Shown: piece by piece, positions 36,604 to 43,276 of the stretch | Numbering within the stretch: position 1 is the first letter of the stretch | Layout of the letters: each line of letters starts with the position of its first letter | Source: Streptococcus sp. HMSC034E03 | Lineage (GTDB): Bacteria > Bacillota > Bacilli > Lactobacillales > Streptococcaceae | Reading direction: 5' to 3' | Length of the DNA: 43,276 nucleotides | Assembly: GCF_001811505.1 (NCBI RefSeq) | Contig: NZ_KV805000.1 | Location: 62,156 to 105,431 of the forward strand | The notes under the pieces: model-generated | What the model saw: only the letters and a program-made list of their open reading frames with translations | Told to the model about the DNA's origin: nothing | Databases searched by the model: none | Made by a program: the position numbers and the translations under genes

Positions 36604-37657
36604 ACGTGTGCAAGCATTTTTAGATAAAATGCAAGAAAAAGAACTAGATGGAATCATTATCAATAACCTTAAAAATGTCTACTATTTGACAGGATTTTGG
36701 GGTTCAAATGGGACAGTCTTTATCAGTCGTGACCGTCAAGTCTTGGTAACAGATGCCCGCTATATTATCGCTGCTAAGCAAGAAGTTACCGGCTTTGAGA
36801 TTTTTGCAGAACGTGATGAGTTGGCAACTATCGCAAAGATTGCAAAAGATATGGGCCTTTCTCGTATCGGGTTTGAAGATGAGATTTCAGTTTCTTATTA
36901 CCATCGCATGCAAACCGCCTTTGAAGGTCTGGAATTGCTCCCTCAAACTCAGTTTGTTGAAGCCCTTCGTATGATTAAGGACGAGACAGAAATTGCGACT
37001 ATTCGCAAGGCATGCTCTATCTCTGACCAAGCTTTCCACGATGCTCTTGACTTTATCAAGCCAGGGAAGACAGAAATTGAAATTGCCAACTTCCTTGACT
37101 TCCGCATGCGTGAGTTGGGAGCATCTGGCTTGTCTTTTGACACTATTCTAGCTAGCGGTATCAACTCTTCCAAACCCCATGCCCATCCTATGCACAAACC
37201 AGTGGAGCTGGGAGAAGCTATTACCATGGACTTCGGTTGCCTTTATGACCACTATGTCAGCGATATGACCCGGACCATTTATCTCGGTCATGTCAGTGAC
37301 GAGCAAGCAGAGATTTACAATACGGTTTTGAAGGCCAACCAAGCTCTGATAGACCAAGCTAAGGATGGCTTAGGTTTCCGTGATTTTGATAAAATCCCTC
37401 GTGATATCATTGTGGAAGCAGGCTATGGAGAATATTTTACTCACGGTATCGGGCATGGTATCGGACTTGATATTCACGAAGAACCTTACTTTAGCCAAAC
37501 TTCCAAAGAAGTTATCAAAACTGGTATGGTCTTGACTGATGAACCAGGTATTTATATTGAAGGTAAATACGGGGTTCGTATCGAAGATGATATCTTGATT
37601 ACAGATACAGGTTGTGAGTTATTAACCCTTGCTCCAAAAGAATTAATCGTAATCTAA
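36596..37657 (+). CDS. pepP: M24 family Xaa-Pro peptidase
   Basis: A 353-residue two-domain metallopeptidase. Residues 1-125 form the creatinase-type N-terminal domain ([17 protein letters not shown]). The C-terminal pita-bread domain carries the metal ligands Asp212 (TMDFG), Asp223 (SDMTRT), a His in [16 protein letters not shown], and Glu residues in [10 protein letters not shown] and VRIEDD. Such enzymes cleave X-Pro bonds at peptide N-termini; aminopeptidase P versus prolidase is not settled by sequence. It overlaps the uvrA stop by 8 nt, with its ribosome binding site (AAAGGAAAG) inside uvrA. Confidence 0.9.
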   Translation: MNKRVQAFLDKMQEKELDGIIINNLKNVYYLTGFWGSNGTVFISRDRQVLVTDARYIIAAKQEVTGFEIFAERDELATIAKIAKDMGLSRIGFEDEISVSYYHRMQTAFEGLELLPQTQFVEALRMIKDETEIATIRKACSISDQAFHDALDFIKPGKTEIEIANFLDFRMRELGASGLSFDTILASGINSSKPHAHPMHKPVELGEAITMDFGCLYDHYVSDMTRTIYLGHVSDEQAEIYNTVLKANQALIDQAKDGLGFRDFDKIPRDIIVEAGYGEYFTHGIGHGIGLDIHEEPYFSQTSKEVIKTGMVLTDEPGIYIEGKYGVRIEDDILITDTGCELLTLAPKELIVI

Positions 37658-37675
37658 GAAAAATGAGATAAATCG

Positions 37676-37704
37676 TTGACTTTTACTAGTTAAAGGTTTA
37701 TACT
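37676..37704 (+). promoter_or_regulatory. Promoter of mgtA
   Basis: TTGACT (37676-37681), 17 bp, TATACT (37699-37704). The predicted start near 37711 places the M-box right at the 5' end of the transcript. Confidence 0.85.
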
Positions 37705-37707
37705 GAA

Positions 37708-37860
37708 AGGCGGAAACGGTAGGTGAGGCTACCATAGGGATACGGATGACTACCGCAAAGCAGTGGAGACACTACTCGTTGGTCAACAGTCCTGGTCGCG
37801 AAGGTCAAGACTAAGCTCATTACATCGCCCTATGGAGTTAAAGCTTGAACGAAAACGGAT
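37708..37860 (+). ncRNA. M-box (ykoK leader) Mg2+ riboswitch
   Basis: The core features of the M-box aptamer are present: AGGTGAGGCT (37721-37730), then CCATAGGG (37732-37739), which pairs perfectly with CCCTATGG (37828-37835). TTGGTCAACAG matches the conserved GGGTCAACAG region, and AGTTAAAGCTT near 37836-37846 matches the conserved GCTAAAGCTC 3' side. M-boxes bind Mg2+ and switch off Mg importers when Mg2+ is plentiful. A terminator hairpin follows at 37873 and mgtA lies downstream, which fits. Exact 5' and 3' borders (helix P1) are approximate. Confidence 0.88.
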
Positions 37861-37872
37861 AATAAGTTTTTT

Positions 37873-37899
37873 AGTCCTGCCATTTTATGGCAGGATTTT
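37873..37899 (+). terminator. M-box expression-platform terminator
   Basis: TCCTGCCAT (37875-37883) pairs with ATGGCAGGA (37887-37895) around a TTT loop, followed by TTTTC. The T run is short, so read-through may be appreciable. It lies between the aptamer and mgtA, consistent with Mg2+-dependent transcription termination. Confidence 0.75.
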
Positions 37900-37932
37900 C
37901 TGCTATTTTAGAACAAAGAAAGGAGACAAACG

Positions 37933-38004
37933 ATGCAAATTGACGATCATCCAGAACCGCACATACACAGCCAATCGCTGATTTGTGTCGTTTTGTCCTT
38001 ATAA
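37933..38004 (+). CDS. Putative mgtA leader peptide ORF (23 aa)
   Basis: A 23-codon ORF (ATG 37933, TAA 38002) with a strong ribosome binding site, AAAGGAGA, 7 nt upstream, located between the M-box terminator and mgtA. The peptide begins MQIDDHPEPH and ends in a hydrophobic stretch (LICVVLSL). The cluster of Asp, Pro and Glu at codons 4-9 is the type of composition that, in the enterobacterial MgtL peptide, makes ribosomes stall or fall off at low Mg2+. The ORF overlaps the 5' arm of a large hairpin. It is too short for ordinary annotation. That it is translated and regulatory is inference. Confidence 0.5.
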   Translation: MQIDDHPEPHIHSQSLICVVLSL

Positions 38005-38025
38005 AGTGATTGGACTCTGTGTATG
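37962..38025 (+). promoter_or_regulatory. mgtA leader hairpin 1
   Basis: CATACACAG (37962-37970) pairs with CTGTGTATG (38017-38025), continued by CCAATCGC (37971-37978) with GTGATTGG (38006-38013, one G-U), with a 3-nt bulge. The 5' arm is inside the leader ORF, and its stop codon is in the loop. This excludes hairpin 2. Confidence 0.65.
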
Positions 38026-38042
38026 AAATCACCATTCATACA
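38020..38042 (+). promoter_or_regulatory. mgtA leader hairpin 2, adjacent to the ribosome binding site
   Basis: TGTATGAA (38020-38027) pairs with TTCATACA (38035-38042) around a 7-nt loop, ending 3 nt before the mgtA Shine-Dalgarno (AGGAG, 38046-38050). It shares bases 38020-38025 with hairpin 1, so only one can form at a time. Its effect on mgtA translation is inferred. Confidence 0.65.
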
Positions 38043-38056
38043 GATAGGAGAAACCA

Positions 38057-40717
38057 ATGAAAACTACAAAAGAAAGACTAGCAGCAGCTATTCAAACTCC
38101 ATTTAAAGAGAGTCTAGCTTTTTACCATACAAGTCTAAAGGGCTTAGATTCTGAACAGGTCGAAGAAAACCGTGACTTATATGGTGAAAATACCATCACT
38201 AAGGGTCAAGAGGATTCCATCTTAAAAAAGATTTATGAGTCCATTATCAATCCTTTCACAATCATTTTGCTTGTGATTGCCTTTATCTCTCTCGTTACAA
38301 ACGTCTGGCTTGCCAAACCTGGCCAAGAGGATCCAACGACTTCTATCATTATCGTTGTCTTGGTTTTGATTTCAGGAGGTATCCGTTTTGTCCAAGAATT
38401 GCGGAGTGACAAGGCGACAACCAATCTTTCAAAAATGATTGTCAACACTGCAACTGTCATTCGTGATGGTCTCGAACAAGAGTTACCAATCGATGAGTTG
38501 GTTGTGGGAGATCTCGTGAAATTGAGTGCGGGAGACATGATTCCAGCAGATGTTATCTTATTTGAATCACGTGACTTTTTCGTTCAACAGTCAGGCTTGA
38601 CTGGAGAAAGTGATGCAGTTGAAAAACTTGCCTTAAATAAAGCTACTAATCAAAATGTAGAGAGTCTTTTAGAAGCAGAATCTTTGGCATTCATGGGGAC
38701 AAACGTTATCTCAGGAAGTGCGATAGCTATGGTTCTAGCAGTTGGTGATGACACCATGATGGGAGCCATTGAGCAGACTCTCAACACCTACGATGAACCA
38801 ACTTCTTTTGAACGTGAAATGAACAGCATTTCTTGGCTCTTGATCCGCTTGATGCTTGTCATGGTCCCAATCGTGTTTTTCGCAAATGGTTTGACCGATG
38901 GAGACTGGCTAGAGGCTGGAGTATTTGCCTTGAGTGTCGGTGTCGGACTGACACCAGAAATGCTTCCGATGATTATCACAGCTAGCTTAGCCAAAGGTTC
39001 CATTATCATGGCCAAGGAAAAAGTGGTCATCAAAAAACTCAATGCTATCCAGGACTTAGGAGCAATCGATATCCTATGTACGGACAAAACTGGAACTTTA
39101 ACGCAAGATGAGATTGTTTTAGAATACCCATTAGATATCCATGGCGATTTGGATATGGCAGTCTTAAGAAGAGCCTATCTAAATTCACATTTCCAAACAG
39201 GTTTGAAAAACTTGATGGACCGTGCCATTATCAGTAGAACAGAAAAAGAAGCCAAAGAACATGCTATTCTACAAAATTTGGATAAAATTTTCCAAAAAAT
39301 AGATGAACTGCCTTTTGATTTTGAGCGTAGACGCATGAGTGTTATCGTCAAAGATGACAGCAATGTTGTTAGTATGGTGACCAAAGGCGCTTTGGAAGAA
39401 ATGTTGAACATTTCAACATATGTAGAATACCGAGGAGAAATGATTCCTCTTACTGAAGACATTCGTCAAGAAGTACTGGCAGAAGTTGGTCAATTAAACC
39501 GTCAAGGTTTACGTGTATTAGGTGTTGGTTACAAGTCAGGTCTACGTGAAGATTATGCCTATGCTGTGACTGATGAAAGTGACATGATCCTTACAGGTTA
39601 CCTTGCCTTTTTGGATCCACCAAAACCATCTGCAGCACCCGCTATCCAAGCCCTACTTGAACATGGTGTCAGAACAAAAATTTTAACTGGAGATAACGAA
39701 AAAGTAACCCAAGCTATCTGCGAAAAGGTTGGATTGGACGTTGAACATATGCTCTTAGGTGCTGACATTGATCAAATGACAGACCAAGAATTGGCAGAAG
39801 TGGTTGAAAAAGTAACAGTCTTTGCCAAATTATCTCCTGACCAAAAAGCCCGCATCATTCTACAGTTAAAGAAAAATGGTCACGGTGTTGGTTATATGGG
39901 GGACGGTATTAATGACGCTCCATCCATGAAGGTGGCAGATGTCGGTATTTCTGTAGATACAGCAGTCGATATCGCCAAGGAAACAGCGGATGTTATCTTG
40001 CTAGACAAGGATCTCATGGTTCTGGAAAAGGGTATCGTTGAAGGCCGGAAGGTCTACGCTAACATGACCAAATATATTAAGATGACCGTTAGTTCAAACT
40101 TTGGGAATATCTTCTCACTATTGGTTGCAAGTATTTTCTTGCCATTTTTACCAATGGCTCCTGTTCATCTCATTGTCCTAAACCTAGTCTACGATTTATC
40201 TTGTGTGGCATTGCCATTTGATAATGTGGATCAAGACTTCCTAAAACAACCCCATACATGGGAAGCAAAATCCATTACTAGATTTATGGTTTGGATGGGC
40301 CCAATCTCATCTGTCTTTGATATTTTAACCTTTATCTTCCTCTACTTTATCATTGTTCCTATGGTAACAGGTCATCACTATGTTCATGGGTCAGAATCTG
40401 CCCTTCAGTTTATTATCTTGTTCCAAACAGGATGGTTCATCGAATCTATGTGGTCTCAAACCATGGTTATCCATATGCTTCGTACAGCAAAAGTTCCTTT
40501 TGTACAAAGCAGACCAGCTTGGCTTGTGATTTTGATGACAGTGGTTGCAGCCTTTTTCGTAACCAGTCTACCTTATGGACCACTAGTAAATATCCTTCGT
40601 CTAGCACCCTTAGGGCTTCCTTACTTCTTGTTCTTAATCTGTATTATTTTCTTGTATATGTTTAGCGTCACAGTTATAAAGAAATTTTACATTAAGAAGT
40701 ATAAAGAATGGTTATAG
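38057..40717 (+). CDS. mgtA: Magnesium-translocating P-type ATPase (P3B, MgtA type)
   Basis: An 886-residue P-type ATPase of the MgtA/MgtB branch that drives Mg2+ into the cell. The N-terminal cation-ATPase domain is followed by TGES in SGLTGESDAVEK near 192, then the phosphorylation site Asp343 in CTDKTGTLTQDE and the hinge GDGINDAPS near 615-623. The MgtA-specific NFGNIFSLLVASIFLPFLPM segment begins near 675. About ten membrane segments are present. AGGAG lies 6 nt before the ATG. The 399-nt region upstream holds a promoter, an M-box, a terminator, a leader ORF and two exclusive hairpins, so expression should rise when Mg2+ is scarce. Confidence 0.95.
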   Translation: MKTTKERLAAAIQTPFKESLAFYHTSLKGLDSEQVEENRDLYGENTITKGQEDSILKKIYESIINPFTIILLVIAFISLVTNVWLAKPGQEDPTTSIIIVVLVLISGGIRFVQELRSDKATTNLSKMIVNTATVIRDGLEQELPIDELVVGDLVKLSAGDMIPADVILFESRDFFVQQSGLTGESDAVEKLALNKATNQNVESLLEAESLAFMGTNVISGSAIAMVLAVGDDTMMGAIEQTLNTYDEPTSFEREMNSISWLLIRLMLVMVPIVFFANGLTDGDWLEAGVFALSVGVGLTPEMLPMIITASLAKGSIIMAKEKVVIKKLNAIQDLGAIDILCTDKTGTLTQDEIVLEYPLDIHGDLDMAVLRRAYLNSHFQTGLKNLMDRAIISRTEKEAKEHAILQNLDKIFQKIDELPFDFERRRMSVIVKDDSNVVSMVTKGALEEMLNISTYVEYRGEMIPLTEDIRQEVLAEVGQLNRQGLRVLGVGYKSGLREDYAYAVTDESDMILTGYLAFLDPPKPSAAPAIQALLEHGVRTKILTGDNEKVTQAICEKVGLDVEHMLLGADIDQMTDQELAEVVEKVTVFAKLSPDQKARIILQLKKNGHGVGYMGDGINDAPSMKVADVGISVDTAVDIAKETADVILLDKDLMVLEKGIVEGRKVYANMTKYIKMTVSSNFGNIFSLLVASIFLPFLPMAPVHLIVLNLVYDLSCVALPFDNVDQDFLKQPHTWEAKSITRFMVWMGPISSVFDILTFIFLYFIIVPMVTGHHYVHGSESALQFIILFQTGWFIESMWSQTMVIHMLRTAKVPFVQSRPAWLVILMTVVAAFFVTSLPYGPLVNILRLAPLGLPYFLFLICIIFLYMFSVTVIKKFYIKKYKEWL

Positions 40718-40802
40718 TTCGTATTTTGTCAAGAAAAAAGTTCAAAAATTGCCAAAAAAGTTAAAATTTTTTAAAAATAGGTCGCAAGTCCGATGTTTTT
40801 TA

Positions 40803-40811
40803 TGGTATAAT
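40803..40811 (+). promoter_or_regulatory. Extended -10 promoter of spxA
   Basis: TGGTATAAT within TATGGTATAAT, 42 nt before the spxA ATG. No clear mgtA terminator is visible in 40718-40800, which is A/T rich. Confidence 0.6.
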
Positions 40812-40852
40812 AGTCTAAACTGATAGTAACATGTAGCGAAAGGGGTAGGTAC

Positions 40853-41251
40853 ATGATCAAAATTTATACAGTCTCAAGTTGTACTAGCTGTAAAAAAGCG
40901 AAGACCTGGCTCAATGCCCACCAGTTAAGTTATAAAGAACAAAACCTCGGTAAGGAAGGAATTTCGAGAGAAGAACTACTTGATATTTTGACAAAAACAG
41001 ACAATGGAATTGCAAGTATCGTATCATCGAAAAATCGTTATGCAAAGGCCCTTGGTGTTGATATCGAAGATTTGAGTGTGAATGAAGTGCTCAACCTGAT
41101 TATGGAAACACCACGTATCTTGAAAAGTCCGATTCTTGTAGATGAGAAACGCCTACAAGTCGGCTATAAAGAAGACGATATCCGTGCCTTTTTGCCACGC
41201 TCTGTCCGTAATGTGGAAAATGCAGAAGCGCGTTTACGTGCGGCTCTATAA
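40853..41251 (+). CDS. spxA: Spx/ArsC family redox-responsive regulator
   Basis: A 132-residue Spx protein that binds the RNA polymerase alpha C-terminal domain to reprogram transcription under thiol stress. The redox switch C10-T-S-C13 is intact, Gly52 (needed for the alpha contact in Bacillus Spx) is present, and the thioredoxin-fold region TPRILKSPILVD lies near 86-97. Length matches streptococcal SpxA1, which in the pneumococcus also affects competence; paralog assignment (A1 or A2) is not certain. Own promoter and a following hairpin suggest a single-gene unit. Confidence 0.93.
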   Translation: MIKIYTVSSCTSCKKAKTWLNAHQLSYKEQNLGKEGISREELLDILTKTDNGIASIVSSKNRYAKALGVDIEDLSVNEVLNLIMETPRILKSPILVDEKRLQVGYKEDDIRAFLPRSVRNVENAEARLRAAL

Positions 41252-41257
41252 AACATC

Positions 41258-41286
41258 AAGGCTGGGAGCGACTCCTGGCCTTCTCT
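41258..41286 (+). terminator. Hairpin after spxA, possible weak terminator
   Basis: AAGGCTGGGAG (41258-41268) pairs with CTCCTGGCCTT (41272-41282) with two G-U pairs around a 3-nt loop. The tail CTCTAATATTT has few T, so termination may be partial and the lipoprotein gene may be read through from spxA. Confidence 0.6.
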
Positions 41287-41317
41287 AATATTTAAATTGG
41301 ATAACATGTGAGGATTT

Positions 41318-41890
41318 ATGAAAAAGTTAGTCATTGGAACATTCGCAGCACTATTTTTGCTCGTTGGATGTGGTCAGAAAAAAGAAACAGCAGCTTCAAC
41401 TACTGAGAGTTCTCAAGAAGCTCTACAGTCTACCTTGCCTGTATTAGAAAATGCAACCAAGAATACAGTTGTTACCAAGACCTTGGTTTTGCCAGCTGAT
41501 GAGAGTGGAGCACAGCAAACTCAAATCATTACTTACAAAGGCAATCAATTTTTAAGCTTGACCATTCAGCAGAAACGTCCTGTATCAGAAGATTTAAAAA
41601 ATTATATTTCTGAGCGAGGATTAGATGAAGCTAAAAAAGCTCTTAAAGAAGCTGAGGACAAGGATGAGTCTGTTCAAGCAGCTCGAAAAATTTCAGGCTT
41701 TACCATTGAAACGACTCTTTTAAATGAGAAAGAAATGGAAACCAAGACTAGCTATGATTTCCAAACACTGGATCTCAAAAAAGCGAGTGAAAACGAATAC
41801 TTGAAGAATGTTGGACTGGAAAATCTATTGAAAAACGAACCAGAGGACTATATTGCTAATCGTGTTGCAAATGGGGCAACAGTCCAGTAA
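41318..41890 (+). CDS. Small lipoprotein, DUF1307 (YehR-like)
   Basis: A 190-residue lipoprotein. Residues 1-18 form a lipoprotein signal peptide with lipobox LLVGC (Cys18), followed by a Ser/Thr/Glu-rich linker and a domain of about 140 residues resembling DUF1307/YehR proteins (TKTLVLPADESG...QIITYKGNQFLSL). Function unknown; it should be attached to the outer face of the membrane. GTGAGGA precedes the ATG. It is separated from ireB by a promoter, so it is probably expressed with or without spxA. Confidence 0.8.
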   Translation: MKKLVIGTFAALFLLVGCGQKKETAASTTESSQEALQSTLPVLENATKNTVVTKTLVLPADESGAQQTQIITYKGNQFLSLTIQQKRPVSEDLKNYISERGLDEAKKALKEAEDKDESVQAARKISGFTIETTLLNEKEMETKTSYDFQTLDLKKASENEYLKNVGLENLLKNEPEDYIANRVANGATVQ

Positions 41891-41927
41891 AAAGTCAGAG
41901 AAAATCAGCAGAATCAGACTGTGTGAT

Positions 41928-41956
41928 TTGTAGAACGACCGCGAATGTGCTATAAT
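41928..41956 (+). promoter_or_regulatory. Promoter of ireB-ruvX
   Basis: TTGTAG (41928-41933), 17 bp, TATAAT (41951-41956) with an extended TGC before it. Confidence 0.75.
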
Positions 41957-41986
41957 AGTACTATTCTAAGGAAAGAGGGTGTTAGA

Positions 41987-42253
41987 ATGGGATTTACTGA
42001 AGAAACCGTACGTTTTAAATTGGACGATTCCAATAAAAAAGAAATCAGCGAAACATTGACAGATGTCTATGCTTCTTTGAATGAAAAGGGCTATAACCCT
42101 ATTAACCAGATCGTGGGCTATGTTCTCAGTGGAGACCCAGCTTACGTTCCTCGTTATAACAATGCACGAAATCAAATCCGTAAGTATGAGCGAGATGAAA
42201 TCGTTGAAGAACTGGTGCGCTACTACCTTAAAGGACAAGGAGTCGATCTATAA
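41987..42253 (+). CDS. ireB: IreB family regulatory phosphoprotein
   Basis: An 88-residue protein (formerly DUF965). The N-terminus [19 protein letters not shown], with adjacent threonines, and the central [16 protein letters not shown] motif are the family hallmarks. In Enterococcus faecalis IreB is phosphorylated on N-terminal threonines by the kinase IreK and limits cephalosporin resistance. ATG 41987 has AAAGAGGGTG upstream; an in-frame start at 41945 lies inside the promoter. First gene of an operon with ruvX (3 nt apart) and the DUF1292 gene, a conserved Firmicutes cluster. Confidence 0.93.
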   Translation: MGFTEETVRFKLDDSNKKEISETLTDVYASLNEKGYNPINQIVGYVLSGDPAYVPRYNNARNQIRKYERDEIVEELVRYYLKGQGVDL

Positions 42254-42256
42254 TCT

Positions 42257-42676
42257 ATGAGAATTATGGGATTGGACGTTGGCTCCAAAACGGTAGGAGT
42301 AGCGATTAGCGACCCGTTAGGTTTTACGGCACAAGGGCTTGAAATCATCCAAATCAATGAAGATCAAGGTCAGTTTGGTTTTGAACGCCTCAAGGAACTC
42401 GTTGAAACCTATAAGGTAGACCGTTTTGTTGTTGGTTTGCCTAAAAACATGAACAATACCAGCGGACCGCGGGTAGAAGCCAGCCAAGCCTATGGGGCCA
42501 AACTAGAAGAACTCTTTGGTCTACCGGTAGAGTATCAAGATGAACGCCTAACTACGGTCGCTGCAGAGCGTATGTTGATTGAGCAAGCGGATATTAGTCG
42601 CAATAAGCGTAAAAAAGTTATTGATAAATTAGCAGCTCAATTGATTTTGCAAAATTATTTAGATAGAAAATTTTAA
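42257..42676 (+). CDS. ruvX: Holliday junction resolvase-like RuvX (YqgF)
   Basis: A 139-residue RNase H-fold nuclease. The N-terminal [15 protein letters not shown] carries the first catalytic Asp (Asp6). The [16 protein letters not shown] motif is near 57-72, with further acidic residues in the [10 protein letters not shown] segment near 93-102 and the C-terminal DKLAAQL. YqgF proteins act in 16S rRNA 5' maturation in E. coli, and a role in recombination has also been proposed, so the name RuvX overstates what is known. Co-transcribed with ireB and the DUF1292 gene. Confidence 0.94.
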   Translation: MRIMGLDVGSKTVGVAISDPLGFTAQGLEIIQINEDQGQFGFERLKELVETYKVDRFVVGLPKNMNNTSGPRVEASQAYGAKLEELFGLPVEYQDERLTTVAAERMLIEQADISRNKRKKVIDKLAAQLILQNYLDRKF

Positions 42677-42691
42677 GACAGAGGAGAAACT

Positions 42692-42997
42692 ATGTCACAC
42701 GATCACAACCACGATCACGAAGAACGTGAACTTATTACACTTGTAGATGAGCAAGGAAACGAAACTTTATTTGAAATTCTTTTGACTATTGACGGAAAAG
42801 AAGAATTTGGTAAAAACTATGTCCTTCTTGTACCAGTTAACGCAGAAGAAGATGAAAACGGCGAAGTTGAAATCCAAGCTTACTCATTCATCGAAAACGA
42901 AGATGGAACAGAAGGCGAATTGCAACCAATCCCTGAAGATTCAGAAGATGAATGGAACATGATTGAAGAAGTCTTCAACAGCTTTATGGAGGAGTAA
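42692..42997 (+). CDS. DUF1292 family protein (YrzB-like)
   Basis: A 101-residue highly acidic protein. It begins with a His/Asp-rich stretch ([11 protein letters not shown]) that could bind metal, followed by the DUF1292 core ([19 protein letters not shown]...YVLLVPV). Function unknown. GAGGAG precedes the ATG. Third gene of the ireB-ruvX operon. Its stop codon is part of a strong terminator stem. Confidence 0.9.
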   Translation: MSHDHNHDHEERELITLVDEQGNETLFEILLTIDGKEEFGKNYVLLVPVNAEEDENGEVEIQAYSFIENEDGTEGELQPIPEDSEDEWNMIEEVFNSFMEE

Positions 42998-43018
42998 AAA
43001 CGTTCGGGGAACGTTTTT
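42996..43018 (+). terminator. Terminator of the ireB-ruvX-DUF1292 operon
   Basis: AAAAACGTTC (42996-43005) pairs perfectly with GAACGTTTTT (43009-43018) around GGG. The stem starts inside the stop codon. It is also the first unit of the repeat array that follows. Confidence 0.85.
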
Positions 43019-43276
43019 ACCCTTGCGATAGAAATGAAGACCGCAAGTCAGTCCAGTGGACGTTTTAGCCTGATGCTAAAAATAAAAACCGTCAGTAAGT
43101 TCGGTGGATGTTTTTAGCCCAGCGCTAGAAATTAGACACGCAGGTAGTCTGGGAGACTGTATCAGCCCAACTCAGAAATTGGGAAGAGTTGGAATGTTCA
43201 GTGAACATTTTTACCTTTACGCTAAAAATAAAAACCGTCAGTAAGTCCGGGGAACGTTTTTAGCCTGACGCTAAAA
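42996..43276 (+). repeat. Degenerate ~49-bp tandem hairpin repeats
   Basis: Six degenerate units follow one another: about 42996-43035, 43036-43083, 43084-43133, 43134-43180, 43181-43229 and 43230 to the window end. The third and sixth are nearly identical, both starting AAAAACCGTCAGTAAGT. Each unit has a short hairpin with an AGT or GGG loop, then T-rich sequence. Several have a second hairpin (TTTTAGC with GCTAAAA). Arms differ between units but pairing is kept (GTTC/GAAC, GTCC/GGAC, GTCT/AGAC). No ORF is visible. The array continues beyond the window. Confidence 0.75.

Noticed and set aside
37708-37860. yybP-ykoY (Mn2+) riboswitch upstream of mgtA
   Set aside because: Known in pneumococcus for a different Ca/Mn ATPase; here the conserved blocks and the long-range helix match the M-box instead, and the ATPase is of the P3B MgtA type.
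37763-37981. 72-codon ORF across the mgtA leader
   Set aside because: It starts with GTG inside the M-box without a ribosome binding site, and its composition is not protein-like. The riboswitch explains the sequence.
41945-41986. Longer start for ireB at 41945
   Set aside because: It overlaps the -10 box at 41951-41956; the IreB N-terminus starts at 41987.

Overview
The window reads as chromosome of a mitis-group Streptococcus (S. mitis, S. oralis, S. sanguinis or a relative; not resolved to species). The evidence is the low G+C content, the complete pneumococcal-type maltodextrin cluster (malR, malA, malD, malC, malX, malQ, malP), streptococcal versions of hisS, aspS, tyrS, uvrA, spxA and ireB, and a BOX-type repeat between mutL and ruvA. 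I saw no rRNA, tRNA, CRISPR array, prophage or resistance gene.

Layout. 1-3115: a possible IS end at the left edge, an MptD-type ECF S component (minus), an Rgg/MutR regulator and an MFS transporter. 3196-4476: hisS. 4545-8273: a compact operon behind a 26-bp dyad operator. It holds a small membrane-anchored protein, an HTH repressor, two paralogous 60-residue membrane proteins, PspC, two paralogous DUF3169-like membrane proteins, a CPBP protease-like protein and another small membrane protein. 8422-11104: aspS overlapping yitT. 11227-20947: the mal regulon. malXCD and malAR run on the minus strand and malQP on the plus strand. The 417-base malX/malQ spacer carries two sigma-A promoters with LacI-type operators. 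21226-26216: a small membrane gene, rlmA (apparently leaderless), a DUF6110-like protein coupled to a P1B ATPase, and tyrS. 26400-30302: mutL, a BOX element, ruvA, tag and a second CPBP gene. 30348-33629: minus-strand LD-carboxypeptidase-like, SemiSWEET, DUF1129 and corA genes. 33772-37657: uvrA and an M24 peptidase. 37676-40717: promoter, M-box riboswitch, leader ORF and mgtA. 40853-42997: spxA, a lipoprotein, ireB, ruvX and a DUF1292 gene. 42996-43276: a terminator followed by degenerate tandem hairpin repeats that run off the window.

The most interesting region is the mgtA leader (37676-38056). A Mg2+-sensing M-box with its own terminator is followed by an unannotated 23-codon ORF with a good ribosome binding site and an Asp/Pro/Glu-rich start. 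This ORF overlaps two mutually exclusive hairpins, the second ending 3 nt before the mgtA Shine-Dalgarno. The arrangement resembles the enterobacterial mgtL leader-peptide logic placed behind a Firmicutes riboswitch, giving two possible Mg-responsive layers before one P-type ATPase. Other points of interest are the leaderless rlmA promoter, the dyad operator of the HTH/PspC operon with its paired paralogs, the non-canonical metal site of the P1B ATPase, and the covarying hairpin repeats at the right end.
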